Source: Armatimonadia bacterium (GTDB lineage: Bacteria > Armatimonadota > Zipacnadia > Zipacnadales > JABUFB01). From it: a stretch of DNA of 63,502 nt. The DNA is taken from contig JBDKVB010000178.1 in the NCBI GenBank assembly GCA_039679385.1, forward strand, positions 1 to 63,502, given 5' to 3'. Within the stretch, counting starts at the first letter, position 1, and each line of letters starts with the position of its first letter. Made by a program: the position numbers and the translations under genes. The notes under the pieces are model-generated. The model was given only the letters and a program-made list of their open reading frames with translations. It was not told the origin of the DNA and did no database searches. Shown here in pieces: positions 41,845 through 51,086 of this stretch.

Positions 41845-43788
41845 ATGGCCGTCTACCTACCCACTGCTGCCGTCGGGAACGGTCGGGTGCTCTGCACCCT
41901 CGGCCGAGCCGGCGAGATCATGTCGTTCTTCTACCCGCATATCGACTTTGCCCAGAACGTGCGCCAGCTTCTCCCGGCGCTATACGTGGGTGACCCCGGG
42001 CATGGTCGTTTCCTGTGGGCCTTCGACGGGGAGTTTGCGACCCACCAGGAGTATGTGGCCGGGACCAACGTCCTGCGCACGGTCCTGGAGCTTCCCCTGG
42101 CAGACCTGACGGTGACCTTTACCGACCTGTGCCCTCCGGGCTCGACGGCGCTGGTGCGACGGGTCCGTGTACAGGCTGGCGAGCACTCCGGCTTCCGGGG
42201 CACGCTGATGCTCTACGGCGAGCTTCGGCTGTGCGAGGTCACCGGCAAGCAGTCGGTGCAGCACCGGATGCAGGACGGAATCACGGTGCAGTACTTCCGC
42301 GACGTCGCGCTGGCAGTCGGCGGCGAGCGACCGGCGACCTGGCGCTGCGGCAAGTCCATCGATGAGGGTCCGCGGAGCGCCAAGAGTGACATGTACGACG
42401 GTCACCTCAATGGCCAGCCCGAGGACATCGGGCAGGTGGACTTCGCCCTGGGCTGGCACGTCGCCCTCGGTCCGCGGGAGTTCCGCGAGTTCGACATCAT
42501 CCTGGCTGCCGGACGTGTCCGGCGCGAAGCCGTCCAGCATGCTACGGAGCTCGCGCAGGTCGGCGGCGCGGAGCTGGAGCGCCAGACTGCCGAGGACGAC
42601 CGTGAGTGGCTGTCGCAGCTTGTCCAGCCGACGGTGGAGGCGACCTTCCTGCGTGCCTACGAGCGGGCGTTGCTGTCGCTGCGGATGCTGCAGGATTCGC
42701 AGGCCCACTCGGTGGTCGCTGCGCCGGAGTTCGACCCCTCCTATGAACTGTGCGGTGGCTACGGCTACTGCTGGCCACGGGACGCTACGGAGGCCATGGT
42801 GGCTCTCGCCCGGGCCGGGGAACCCTCCGGGCTGACCCGGATTGCGCACTGGTACCTCAAGGCGCAGCTCCCCTCCGGGCAGTGGGGCCAGCGGTACTGG
42901 AGTGATGGCCGGATGGCCTCCTCCTGGGCCCTGCGCGAGGACTTCCTGCAGGTCGACCAGACGGCGGCTGCGCTGCTGGCGCTGTGTGAGGCTGCCCGAC
43001 CGGAGGCTCCGACTGGCGGTGAGACGCCGGTCATGTCCGTGGAGCTTGCCTGGCCTGCGGTGCAGCGTGGCGCTTCGGCCCTGGCGGCGATGGTGGATGA
43101 CAGCGGCTGGCACGCCTTCGCCTGCGACCTGTGGGAGACGTTCTGCGGCAGCTTCGTCTACACCAATGCGGCGATCTGGGCGGCCCTGCATAGCTCGGCA
43201 CAGGTAGCAAGGGCACGAGGCGAGGTCGACCTGGCTGCAAGCTGGGAGGCGACCTGCACTCGGATGAAGCGGGCGACCATGGCCCTGCATAACGGCCGGC
43301 ACTTCCCGCGCGGTGTCTTTGCCGACGGCCGTCCGGACATGATTGTGGACTCCTCGACCCTGGGCGTCTCGGAGCCCTTCGCGATGCTCTCGGCGCAAGT
43401 CCCGCAGGAGCGAAGGCTCATCGAGTCGAACCTGCAGGTGATCGAGGAGCGTCTCAACTACCGGCTGCCGGATGGCGGAGTGGGAATCCGGCGCTATGAG
43501 GGTGACGGGTACCTCGGCGGCGTCATCGGCTGCGTGAACACCCTGTGGTTTGCGCTGGTGTGCCTGCAGCTTGCGGTGTCCTATCGCGACGAGAAGCCCG
43601 ACCGCGCGGAGCAGTTGCGGAACAAGGCAGAGGGCTACCTGCGTTTCTGCCTCCAGCACACAACGCCGACCGGACTGCTGCCGGAGCTCATCGGAACGCA
43701 CCCAGAGTACCCCTACTGGGCGGTTCCGCATAGCTGGGCGTCGGGACTGATGGTCAAGGCCGTCCTGGAACTGGCAAAGCTCGACTAA
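41845..43788 (+). CDS. GH15 glucoamylase/glucodextranase-like glycoside hydrolase
   Basis: A 647-aa protein with a beta-sandwich N-terminal domain (about 1-245) and an (alpha/alpha)6 barrel. The barrel shows the GH15 signature GYGYCWPRDATEAMVALARAG, WGQRYWSDGRMASSW, and LLPELIG near PHSWASGLM, where one catalytic Glu is expected. GH15 enzymes release glucose from the non-reducing ends of alpha-glucans, trehalose or dextran. No signal peptide is seen, so it should act in the cytoplasm, perhaps on glycogen or malto-oligosaccharides. It follows the debranching enzyme by 24 nt. Confidence 0.88.
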   Translation: MAVYLPTAAVGNGRVLCTLGRAGEIMSFFYPHIDFAQNVRQLLPALYVGDPGHGRFLWAFDGEFATHQEYVAGTNVLRTVLELPLADLTVTFTDLCPPGSTALVRRVRVQAGEHSGFRGTLMLYGELRLCEVTGKQSVQHRMQDGITVQYFRDVALAVGGERPATWRCGKSIDEGPRSAKSDMYDGHLNGQPEDIGQVDFALGWHVALGPREFREFDIILAAGRVRREAVQHATELAQVGGAELERQTAEDDREWLSQLVQPTVEATFLRAYERALLSLRMLQDSQAHSVVAAPEFDPSYELCGGYGYCWPRDATEAMVALARAGEPSGLTRIAHWYLKAQLPSGQWGQRYWSDGRMASSWALREDFLQVDQTAAALLALCEAARPEAPTGGETPVMSVELAWPAVQRGASALAAMVDDSGWHAFACDLWETFCGSFVYTNAAIWAALHSSAQVARARGEVDLAASWEATCTRMKRATMALHNGRHFPRGVFADGRPDMIVDSSTLGVSEPFAMLSAQVPQERRLIESNLQVIEERLNYRLPDGGVGIRRYEGDGYLGGVIGCVNTLWFALVCLQLAVSYRDEKPDRAEQLRNKAEGYLRFCLQHTTPTGLLPELIGTHPEYPYWAVPHSWASGLMVKAVLELAKLD

Positions 43789-43818
43789 CAGCAGAATCCG
43801 GACCAGTGCAGCCGCTGT

Positions 43819-43846
43819 GGAGAGAGCCCCTCCCGGGGCTCTCTCC
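43819..43846. terminator. 12-bp perfect hairpin between GH15 and GH57 genes
   Basis: GGAGAGAGCCCC (43819-43830) and GGGGCTCTCTCC (43835-43846) form a perfect stem with a TCCC loop. No T tract follows. It may attenuate read-through from the GH15 gene or protect an mRNA end. Confidence 0.6.
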
Positions 43847-43928
43847 GTTGTCGCGCGTTGCACAAACTCGCGACCGTGCCCTGTGCCAGCCCTGCGGGGT
43901 CACTGGTCGCCAAATCGGGGATCGCTGG

Positions 43929-45668
43929 ATGAAATCACCCTTCGGCGCCTTCGTGATGATCCTGCACGGCCATATCCCCTATGTTCTCGGACACGGGACC
44001 TGGCCCCATGGCAGCAACATGATCTATGAGGCCGCGGCGGAGACCTACATCCCCTTGCTCTGGGCGCTGGAGGAGTTGGTGCATGAGGGCATCTCGCCCA
44101 ACATCACCATCAGCCTGAGCCCGATCACGGTGGAGCAGCTTGCCGATGAGCGGTTCAAGATGTGGTTCGAGGCCTACCTGACGGACAAGCAGAAGACCGC
44201 CCAGAGGGACGCGGCGGAGTTTCAGGCTCGTGGCGACGGACACCTGGCCTTCCTCGCCGGGCAGTGGGAAGGGCGCTATCGGTCCGTGTGCGAGGCCTTC
44301 ATCGACGGCTACGACAGGGACCTGGTGGCAGCCTTCCGGCGACTGCAGGATGGCGGGCACATCGAGGTCATGACCTGTGCCGCCACTCACGGCTATCTGC
44401 CCTTGCTCCACGAGGACGCCAGCATCCAGGCGCAGATCCTGCAGTCGGTGCAGACCTACGAGCAGCACTTCGGCCGACGACCGCGTGGCATCTGGCTACC
44501 GGAGTGCGCCTATCGACCGCGCTGCCGCTGGGCGCCGCCGCCGGAGATCGGCTACCCGGAGACGCCCTATCCGCGTAAGGGCATCGAGGAGTTCCTGGGC
44601 GAGAACGGCTTCGACTACTTCGTCGTCGACACTCACATGCTCGGCGGCGGGAATCCGCTGCCTGTGAGTGTGAGCCGCGAGGACACACTCGGGAAGGCTT
44701 GGGGCCACATCCGGCACGTCCGTGAGGCCTCGCCCTACTACGGCGCGAAGACCCCTTACCGTCCGTACTTCGTGGGCGACCGCTTTGAAGACCATCCGCC
44801 GGTCGCAATCCTGGTGCGCGACCCGGACACGAGTCAGCAGGTGTGGAGTGGCTGGCGGGGCTATCCGGGCGACTACTGCTACCTGGAGTTCCACAAGAAG
44901 CACATGCCCGGCGACTTGCGCTACTGGCGAGTGACGGACGACCTCAACGACCTCTCCAGCAAGGCGCCCTACGAGCCCCAGCTTGCCAACGACCGCCTCC
45001 AGGAGCATGCCGGGCACTTCCTGTCGCTGGTGAAGGAGAAGCTGCGAAACGCGCCCTGGGAAGGCGGCATGCCGCTGGTCTGCGCGCCCTTCGATGCGGA
45101 GCTGTTCGGGCACTGGTGGTTCGAGGGTCCACGCTGGATGAGCAAGATGCTGCGGTGGATGAACCAGGACCCGGAGATCAGTGTGATGACCGCGTCGGCC
45201 TACCTGGCGGCTCACTCACCGGACCGGGCGACCGCACTTCCCGAGGGTTCCTGGGGTGCCGGTGGTGGGCATTACGTGTGGATGAACAACGAGACCGCCT
45301 GGACCTGGCACCGCGTGTACGATGCAGAGAAGGACTTCCGCGCCCTGGTGCGGGAGCATGGTCGGGGACACGACGAAGTGATGCAGCGGCTAGTCCGTCA
45401 GGCGGCCAGGGAGCTGCTGCTCCTCCAGGCCTCAGACTGGCAGTTCCTGATCACCACCTGGTCGGCTCGCGACTACGCCGAGGCGCGGCTGAACTCCCAC
45501 TACAACGACTTCAAGAGCCTGATGCGGGTGGCCCGGGACTATGCCGCCGGTCGGGTCGTCTCTGACGCTTCCTGGGCAGCCGTCGGTCGAATCAGCGACC
45601 GCGACCGTCCCTTTGCCAAGATCGATCCTACCTGGTGGGGTCGCGTCAAGCGCCCCGCTATCGGCTAA
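43929..45668 (+). CDS. GH57 alpha-glucan enzyme, probable 1,4-alpha-glucan branching enzyme
   Basis: A 579-aa (beta/alpha)7-barrel protein. GH57 motifs are in order: HGHIPYV (the HxPYV start), GIWLPECAY with nucleophile Glu192, and APFDAELFGHWWFEG with acid Asp389. The FDAELFGHWW signature and the DUF1957-like C-terminus are those of branching enzymes of the TK1436/TTHA1902 type. It would add alpha-1,6 branches to linear glucan. ATG 43929 has GGGGAT about 8 nt upstream; the frame opens earlier at 43806 but without family sequence. It is the third of a run with a debranching and a GH15 enzyme. Confidence 0.9.
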   Translation: MKSPFGAFVMILHGHIPYVLGHGTWPHGSNMIYEAAAETYIPLLWALEELVHEGISPNITISLSPITVEQLADERFKMWFEAYLTDKQKTAQRDAAEFQARGDGHLAFLAGQWEGRYRSVCEAFIDGYDRDLVAAFRRLQDGGHIEVMTCAATHGYLPLLHEDASIQAQILQSVQTYEQHFGRRPRGIWLPECAYRPRCRWAPPPEIGYPETPYPRKGIEEFLGENGFDYFVVDTHMLGGGNPLPVSVSREDTLGKAWGHIRHVREASPYYGAKTPYRPYFVGDRFEDHPPVAILVRDPDTSQQVWSGWRGYPGDYCYLEFHKKHMPGDLRYWRVTDDLNDLSSKAPYEPQLANDRLQEHAGHFLSLVKEKLRNAPWEGGMPLVCAPFDAELFGHWWFEGPRWMSKMLRWMNQDPEISVMTASAYLAAHSPDRATALPEGSWGAGGGHYVWMNNETAWTWHRVYDAEKDFRALVREHGRGHDEVMQRLVRQAARELLLLQASDWQFLITTWSARDYAEARLNSHYNDFKSLMRVARDYAAGRVVSDASWAAVGRISDRDRPFAKIDPTWWGRVKRPAIG

Positions 45669-45704
45669 CCCACCAGGTCTTCAGCACGCAGCGAGCATCG
45701 CAAG

Positions 45705-45738
45705 AAAAAACGGCCACCACTGCTGAAGTGGTGGCCGT
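45705..45738 (-). terminator. bidirectional terminator between GH57 and M60 genes
   Basis: ACGGCCACCACT (45710-45721) pairs with AGTGGTGGCCGT (45727-45738) around GCTGA. On the minus strand it is followed by six T residues, 5 nt past the M60 stop. It could also serve the GH57 gene. Confidence 0.85.
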
Positions 45739-45743
45739 GTTCG

Positions 45744-47969
45744 TTACTGGGTCTTGGCGGGCGGGAAGTTTGGCGGCATCCACGCCGGCAGATCGGCTAT
45801 CGATTGCCGTGCCTTCTCCGACGTCGGCACGCCCCAGGTCTGGAAGAAGGGCCCCAGGTTCTTGCCGACCTGTCGCGAGAACCGCACCATCCACTGGTCG
45901 CGCTTCTCGTCATCGTTCTTGGGCAACTCCGCCGCCGGAGCCTTGCGGTACTGGTTGATGACCACGCGGAAGGGGTCCCAGCCGAAGCCCTCCTGAAGCT
46001 GTGCGTACATGCGCAGCGCGAGGAAGGGGTCGCTCTTCCACTTGTCAAAGGGTGCGCCCGCCGCAAGATAGTCGGCGACCTTCTTGTCCATCTTGTCCGC
46101 CGACACACGGCCGGTGACGACCGGCTGCCCGCAGACCTTGTCGAAGACGTACATCGTGAAGAGGTTGACGGTCACCTCACCGGTACCGCCGAAGGTGTAG
46201 TTCCCCGACTGGTGATTGTGGCCCAACTCGTGGAACAGGCCCCAGTCACCGGCCTTGATCTTGTCATAGCTGACCATGCGCGCAGGCGCGTCGAGCCAGG
46301 TCATGATGGGGTAGCCGGAGTGCATGTAACCGGCGCTGATCTGCTCGTCGGAGCAGATACGCTCGGGACGCTTGCGCTCGTGAGGGATGCCCGCGAAGTC
46401 GGCCTCGGTGTCCAGCACCTGATCCCACAGGCGCATGAGCTGCTCCGGGTCGTCAAGGGTGCGCACATGCTCCGCGGGGACGGTGAGGATGACCTTGCTC
46501 GAGGCCAGTTCGGCCCAGGGCCCCGGGGCCTGACGGATCGTGCTGCGCCACTGGTCGAGACTGGTCTTGCCCAGCTCATAGAGGGGAGCTTCGACCGCAC
46601 CGGACACGCCAACCGAGAGGGAGCCCAGCTTGCAGTTCTCGGGGACCTCGACATAGACCAGTCCGCCGAAGGGGCTGGCCACGGTCGTCTCTGCGCTGGA
46701 CAGTTTCCAGGAGCGGCTGATTTCGGGGAAGCGCTTCCAACTGTCCAGTCCCCAGAGCTTGTCGGTGTGAGAGCCGATCCTCACGCTCAGCCCCTTCCCC
46801 ACCGCAGCGGCAGGAAGAGTGACGGTCACGGACTCACCGGGAGCTGCGTAGAGGCCGAGACTGTGCCAGGCAGGAACGGCGGTATCGAGGCTGACCTGTC
46901 GGCTGACCCGCGGGGCATCGGCAGGAACCGAACCAGGGAAGCTCGCCGCCGAGGGATAGGCTTTCACCTGCGGTACCGGCACGTTGCGCATCTGAGAGAA
47001 GTCGCGGATGATGGAGAGGCGGGCGAAGGGCTGCTTGACGGTCACCGGCGCCTTGTCCGTTGGGAGGGCCTGCTCGCCGCGCTCCGCGATGAGTGAGTTC
47101 AGTCGCGGGTTGATGAACTGGTCGTCGGGCGGCAGAGCACGCAGCGCCAGGGACAGAGTCGACCCGATCTGGGCGTTCTCGGCCTCGGGGATCTCGGTGC
47201 CCTGCGCCAGTCGGCTAAGGGCCACGGAGGACTGGGTGAGTTCCAGCTCGGCGGGTGCGGTGAGGTAGCCCTTGGGGTCGGTCTCATCGACCATGGCATC
47301 GGCCCAGGTGATCCCCATCGGTGCGCAGATGCGGTTGCCGCCCATCTCGGTTCGCACGTCGCGACCCGGGTTGAGCTGCTGCCAACCCCAGGAGCAGGCA
47401 TGAAGGAACAGGCCGCCGCCCTGGCGGACGAAGTCGGTCAGCGCCGCCGCTGCCGGTGAAGTTGTGGTGCCGCCGAAGGACTGCGCCGGACCAAAGAGCA
47501 CCTGCACCTGGTTGAGCTTGGCGGGGACGTCGGCCTCCGTGAGGACGAGCACCTTGTAGCCCGATTCACGCAGGACGCTGGCGACCTCCGGCAGGCCAAT
47601 CACACCGACGACCGGGTCGGTCTTCCCGGCGGCCAGCCACTTCGCGATGTTCCCGGTGAGTTGGCGGTTGTCGACGCTCTTGAGGGACGCCCCACCGAAG
47701 AAGCCGCCGTGACCTGCGGCGAACAACCGACCCTTGCCGTAGTGAGCAGCGGCAAGGAAGGGTGCCCGGTACTTGCCCGTGCGTGCTGTGGCGACGACGA
47801 AGGCCTGATCGCCCGACACGACGATGGCCGCAGGGATGCAGCCGGGCGCGATCAGTAGCCGCGTGCCCTTCAGGAGCGCGTCAACATCCTCGGGCGCCGC
47901 GAGACTGACGACTTGTGAGGAGATGAGCAGAAGCAGCGCGAGAGCAGCGGTGGCCAGGCGGGCACGCAT
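45744..47969 (-). CDS. secreted M60-family (mucinase-like) metallopeptidase
   Basis: A 741-aa exported protein. A signal peptide (ending VSLAAPED) precedes about 300 residues with a glutamine-amidotransferase-like or Rossmann-like fold (PVVGVIGLPEVASVLRESGY, LFLHACSWGWQQLNP) and a beta domain. The peptidase has HELGHNHQ (about 577-584), a zinc-site HExxH, and a later Glu in GGTGEVTVN. These are hallmarks of the M60/enhancin group, whose members cut mucins and related glycoproteins. ATG 47969 follows GGAG by 10 nt; GTG 47972 is equally possible. It ends a long minus-strand run that includes a transporter. Confidence 0.87.
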   Translation of the reverse strand: MRARLATAALALLLLISSQVVSLAAPEDVDALLKGTRLLIAPGCIPAAIVVSGDQAFVVATARTGKYRAPFLAAAHYGKGRLFAAGHGGFFGGASLKSVDNRQLTGNIAKWLAAGKTDPVVGVIGLPEVASVLRESGYKVLVLTEADVPAKLNQVQVLFGPAQSFGGTTTSPAAAALTDFVRQGGGLFLHACSWGWQQLNPGRDVRTEMGGNRICAPMGITWADAMVDETDPKGYLTAPAELELTQSSVALSRLAQGTEIPEAENAQIGSTLSLALRALPPDDQFINPRLNSLIAERGEQALPTDKAPVTVKQPFARLSIIRDFSQMRNVPVPQVKAYPSAASFPGSVPADAPRVSRQVSLDTAVPAWHSLGLYAAPGESVTVTLPAAAVGKGLSVRIGSHTDKLWGLDSWKRFPEISRSWKLSSAETTVASPFGGLVYVEVPENCKLGSLSVGVSGAVEAPLYELGKTSLDQWRSTIRQAPGPWAELASSKVILTVPAEHVRTLDDPEQLMRLWDQVLDTEADFAGIPHERKRPERICSDEQISAGYMHSGYPIMTWLDAPARMVSYDKIKAGDWGLFHELGHNHQSGNYTFGGTGEVTVNLFTMYVFDKVCGQPVVTGRVSADKMDKKVADYLAAGAPFDKWKSDPFLALRMYAQLQEGFGWDPFRVVINQYRKAPAAELPKNDDEKRDQWMVRFSRQVGKNLGPFFQTWGVPTSEKARQSIADLPAWMPPNFPPAKTQ

Positions 47970-48026
47970 CACAGATCAGCTCCTTGTGTGTTGCGAACTG
48001 GGGCCCTTGGTCCGCGCCGACGTGCG

Positions 48027-48299
48027 TCAGATCACCTTGAGCAGCATCAGGAGGCCCATCACGATGAAGGCTGCACCGGCCAGGTAGCGGATGATCTGCT
48101 CCGGGAAGCACGTTGCGCAGAGCTGGCCAAGAACCACGCCGAGTGCGCTGACGATCGTCAGGGCAAGCGCGGCGCCGGCGAGCACGAGATAGGGGCTGTT
48201 GAACTTCGCTGACTGGGTGATGACGGCGAGCTGTGTCTTGTCGCCGAGCTCGGCAAGAAGCAGGAGCGTAAAGGTAGATACGAAGGGCTTCCAATCCAC
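48027..48299 (-). CDS. half-size GDT1/TMEM165-family (UPF0016) transporter
   Basis: A 90-aa membrane protein with three hydrophobic helices and one copy of the family signature, LLLLAELGDKTQLAVI. Full-length GDT1-type Mn/Ca exporters carry two such E-x-G-D-(K/R)-(T/S) motifs in about 190 aa. Single-motif proteins are expected to work as dimers, either homodimers or with another half; no partner gene is seen here. GTG 48299 has GGAGG 8 nt upstream; the frame begins at a TTG at 48314. A 16-bp hairpin lies just upstream of the ribosome site. Confidence 0.85.
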   Translation of the reverse strand: MDWKPFVSTFTLLLLAELGDKTQLAVITQSAKFNSPYLVLAGAALALTIVSALGVVLGQLCATCFPEQIIRYLAGAAFIVMGLLMLLKVI

Positions 48300-48319
48300 G
48301 GTAGGGACCTCCAATATGC

Positions 48320-48356
48320 ACTGACGCGCCGCAGCCGGTAGCTGCGGCGCGTCAGT
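48320..48356. promoter_or_regulatory. 16-bp perfect hairpin before the GDT1-like gene
   Basis: A16-bp stem pairs 48320-48335 with 48341-48356 around CGGTA. CTGACGCGCCGCAGC on one arm matches GCTGCGGCGCGTCAG on the other. On the minus strand it sits 8 nt before the ribosome site of the GDT1-like gene. A TACAAT box overlaps its outer edge (48362-48357). It may be a terminator of the upstream Gfo/Idh/MocA gene, or a regulatory structure. Confidence 0.6.
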
Positions 48357-48436
48357 ATTGTACCATAGGGCAAGGGCTGCGAGGTAGCCGTGACGTCAGC
48401 ACGTCCAACCGACGGCGACCAGAAGCCCTCCTGGCG

Positions 48437-49438
48437 CTAGAGCGATGGGATCGCGAGGTTCGTCGCACCCGTGTCGGCCGCCTGCTGAGCGGTGAGCGCA
48501 ACCATCGTCGAGCGGAAGCACTCTTCTCGGCACAGGAAGGGCTCGGCCCCGAACTCGACCTGCCGGGCGAAGTCCTCGAAGGGATCCACGCCGGGACCTT
48601 CGGCCTGCTCTATCACGGCTTCAGGCTCCCCGGCACGCTGGAGGATCAGCCGCTTGTCGCTCTCGTAGGCCAGATGGCCCTCGCTTCCCCAGAGGAAGAA
48701 ACGCCAGTGAGCGGCATGACCCGCAGGTGCCAGGTAGGAGCAGTCGCCCATCATGCGGGCACCGTCCTCCATTTGCAGGAAGCTCTGGGCCGACTGCTGG
48801 AAGTGCTCCGGTGCCGGTGAGCCCTGAACAGGTCCGGCGGCCGCGCTCAGCACGTGGCTGAACTCCTTGCCGGTGATCCAGCGCAGCATGTCGAAGCCGT
48901 GGATCATGATGTCATTGATCGTGCCGCCCTGCTTGCCGGGCTCGAAGTACCACCCTGGACGCGAGCCCCAGTTCAGCGGGTGCAGCCCGAAGACGGTGGC
49001 CGTCGCGAGGTTGCCGATCGCGCCCGAGCGGACCAGGTCGCGCATCTTCATCGCAAGTCCGCTGTAGCGCATGGTGAAGTCGGCGTGGACGACCAGGTTC
49101 TTCTCACGGGCCAGAGCGGCGATCTGCCGCAACTGGTCGACCTCGGTGCACAGGGGCTTGTCCGTCACGACATGCTTACCCGCTTCGAGGGCTTTGATCA
49201 GGATCGGCCCGCGACGGGCGAAGTAGTCGATGCAGGCCAGGGCGTCGAAGTCGACCTCCTGCAAGACCTGGTCGAAGGTGTCGTGGGTCAGTGTGACCCC
49301 CAACTGCACCGGGATCTGGTCGCGCGCAGCGGGATCCTCCTCGACACAGGCCACCACATCGACGTGTTCGAGCCGCTGCGCCGTCTGGTAGAGGGCGGCA
49401 GCGTGAGCGTGACGGAACCCCACGATCGCTAGTCTCAT
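48437..49438 (-). CDS. Gfo/Idh/MocA family oxidoreductase, divergent NAD motif
   Basis: A 333-aa protein of the Gfo/Idh/MocA fold. The nucleotide loop reads IVGFRHAHAAAL rather than GxGxxG, and the signature EKP is replaced by DKP in VVTDKPLCTEVD. The C-terminal domain has GTINDIMIHGFDMLRWITG with the conserved Asp/His. It should still bind a dinucleotide, but affinity may differ. Substrate unknown. ATG 49438 overlaps the symporter stop by 4 nt (ATGA) and has GAGGAG 8 nt upstream inside that gene, so translation is probably coupled. The symporter may import its substrate. Confidence 0.87.
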   Translation of the reverse strand: MRLAIVGFRHAHAAALYQTAQRLEHVDVVACVEEDPAARDQIPVQLGVTLTHDTFDQVLQEVDFDALACIDYFARRGPILIKALEAGKHVVTDKPLCTEVDQLRQIAALAREKNLVVHADFTMRYSGLAMKMRDLVRSGAIGNLATATVFGLHPLNWGSRPGWYFEPGKQGGTINDIMIHGFDMLRWITGKEFSHVLSAAAGPVQGSPAPEHFQQSAQSFLQMEDGARMMGDCSYLAPAGHAAHWRFFLWGSEGHLAYESDKRLILQRAGEPEAVIEQAEGPGVDPFEDFARQVEFGAEPFLCREECFRSTMVALTAQQAADTGATNLAIPSL

Positions 49439-50964
49439 GAAGCAGGCTCCTCAGCCGGAACGGTCTCGCCGTAGGCCCTGGCGAGTCGCTTCTCAGAGAC
49501 AGGCACGGTGACAAGGCTCACGAGCGGTACCAGAACGAGGGAGACGATCATGCCCAGGGACGCCGCCACCGGAGCGTTCGCAGGCCCGAGGACGAAGAAG
49601 CCGCCGACGGAAGTGATCAGACCGCACAGAAGGCCACAGACTGCGCCGGCCGGAGTAGTCTTGCGCCACAGAATACCCCAGACGAAGGGGCCGATGAAGG
49701 CGCCGGAGAGGGCACCCCAGGACATGGACATCAAGGTGACGATGGCACCGACCTTGCCGGCAGCCATGATCACCGAGAGCGCCACGAAGACGCCGCAGAG
49801 GACCCGCATGAGCAGAAGACCGTGCCTGGATTCCTGGCCCTTGCGGTTCCGGGCTCCGAGCAGGTCGACGGTGATCGCGGCGCTGGAGACCAGCACCAGC
49901 GAGGACAGCGTGGACATCGAGGCAGCCAGGACGACCAACAGGACGACTACCGAGAACCAGGTCGGAGTGTACTTGGTGAGCAGCTCCGGCGTGATCTTGT
50001 CGAAGTCGGGACCGTGTCCGTTGGCCAGTTGCGGGAGGTCTGCAGCGCTGGCATAGAAGTGATGGGAGAGACCGCCGCAGTAGTAGGCGCTGAAGGAGAT
50101 AATCGCCGAGAAGATGGTGGCGATGATGATCCCGCGCTTGATGGCATCGCGGCTCTTGATCGAATAGAACTTCTGGACCATCTGCGGCAAGCCCATCGGC
50201 CCGACGCTGGTCATGAACACGAGCCCCAGCAGCGAGATGAAGCCCGGGAACAGCGGTGCGGGCGCACCGGGAGGCGGCGGATTGAGCGCCGGAGCGCTGG
50301 CTGGCAAGAGCCCTTGCTCGAAGGAGCCGAATACTCCCAGACCGGTCGCCTGGGCCAGGAGCAGCACCATGATGATGACGCCGAAAATCTGCATCACACC
50401 CTGCACCATGTCGGTGAGGGTCACTGCGAAGTACCCGCCCATGACCAGATACACGCCGGTCAGCACGGCCATGAAGATGATCGCCTGGAGGTAGCCGATC
50501 CCCAGGTTCACCTCGAACAGGTGCGAGAGGCCCTGGTAGACGCCAGCGGAATAGGGAACAAGAAAGACAAAGATGATGATCGCCGAGAGCGGCTTGAGCC
50601 AACTGACGCCATAGCGGGCTGCGAGGAACTCCGGCATGGTGATGGCGTCGAGACGCTCGGTCATCTCTCGTGTCTTGGTGGCAAGTAGCGCCCAGGCCAG
50701 AGCTGTGCCGATCACGGCGTTACCCAGAGCGACCCACAGGGCGTGCATCCCGAAGCCCCAACCGATCTTGCCGGCAAAACCAACGAAGAGAACAGCGGAG
50801 AAGTACGTGGTGCCGTAGGCCATGGCGGAAACCCAGGGCCCGATGGTGCGGCCGCCGATGAAGAAGTCACCGACGTTCTTGGTGCGACGCATCGACCACC
50901 AGCCAATGCCGAGCATGACGCAGATGTACAGCAGAACCGCAAGACCTTTGCCAAACGTTTCCAA
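49435..50964 (-). CDS. sodium:solute symporter (SSS family)
   Basis: A 509-aa inner-membrane transporter with about 13 hydrophobic helices. Typical family segments are FFIGGRTIGPWVSAMAYGTTYFSA, GGYFAVTLTDMVQGVMQ and VLAASMSTLSSLVLVSSAAITVD. Substrates of the family include sugars, proline, pantothenate, acetate and sialic acids; none can be chosen here. The start is a TTG (50964), fixed by GGAGGG 7 nt upstream. It is coupled to the Gfo/Idh/MocA gene and lies 122 nt after a secreted TPR gene. Confidence 0.92.
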   Translation of the reverse strand: METFGKGLAVLLYICVMLGIGWWSMRRTKNVGDFFIGGRTIGPWVSAMAYGTTYFSAVLFVGFAGKIGWGFGMHALWVALGNAVIGTALAWALLATKTREMTERLDAITMPEFLAARYGVSWLKPLSAIIIFVFLVPYSAGVYQGLSHLFEVNLGIGYLQAIIFMAVLTGVYLVMGGYFAVTLTDMVQGVMQIFGVIIMVLLLAQATGLGVFGSFEQGLLPASAPALNPPPPGAPAPLFPGFISLLGLVFMTSVGPMGLPQMVQKFYSIKSRDAIKRGIIIATIFSAIISFSAYYCGGLSHHFYASAADLPQLANGHGPDFDKITPELLTKYTPTWFSVVVLLVVLAASMSTLSSLVLVSSAAITVDLLGARNRKGQESRHGLLLMRVLCGVFVALSVIMAAGKVGAIVTLMSMSWGALSGAFIGPFVWGILWRKTTPAGAVCGLLCGLITSVGGFFVLGPANAPVAASLGMIVSLVLVPLVSLVTVPVSEKRLARAYGETVPAEEPAS

Positions 50965-51086
50965 GTGAGAACCCTCCCAGGGCTACGACGAATCTGAACA
51001 CCCTTCCGTCTCACCGGTTACGCGGCTGTGCCTCTCTCCCGAAGCACAGGCCCCGCGCCTCCCACCGCGACGGGCGGCGATGTTGT

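Noticed and set aside
41980-43863. 627-codon open frame antisense to the GH15 gene
   Set aside because: The plus-strand product has the GH15 signatures, and the antisense product has no known motif.
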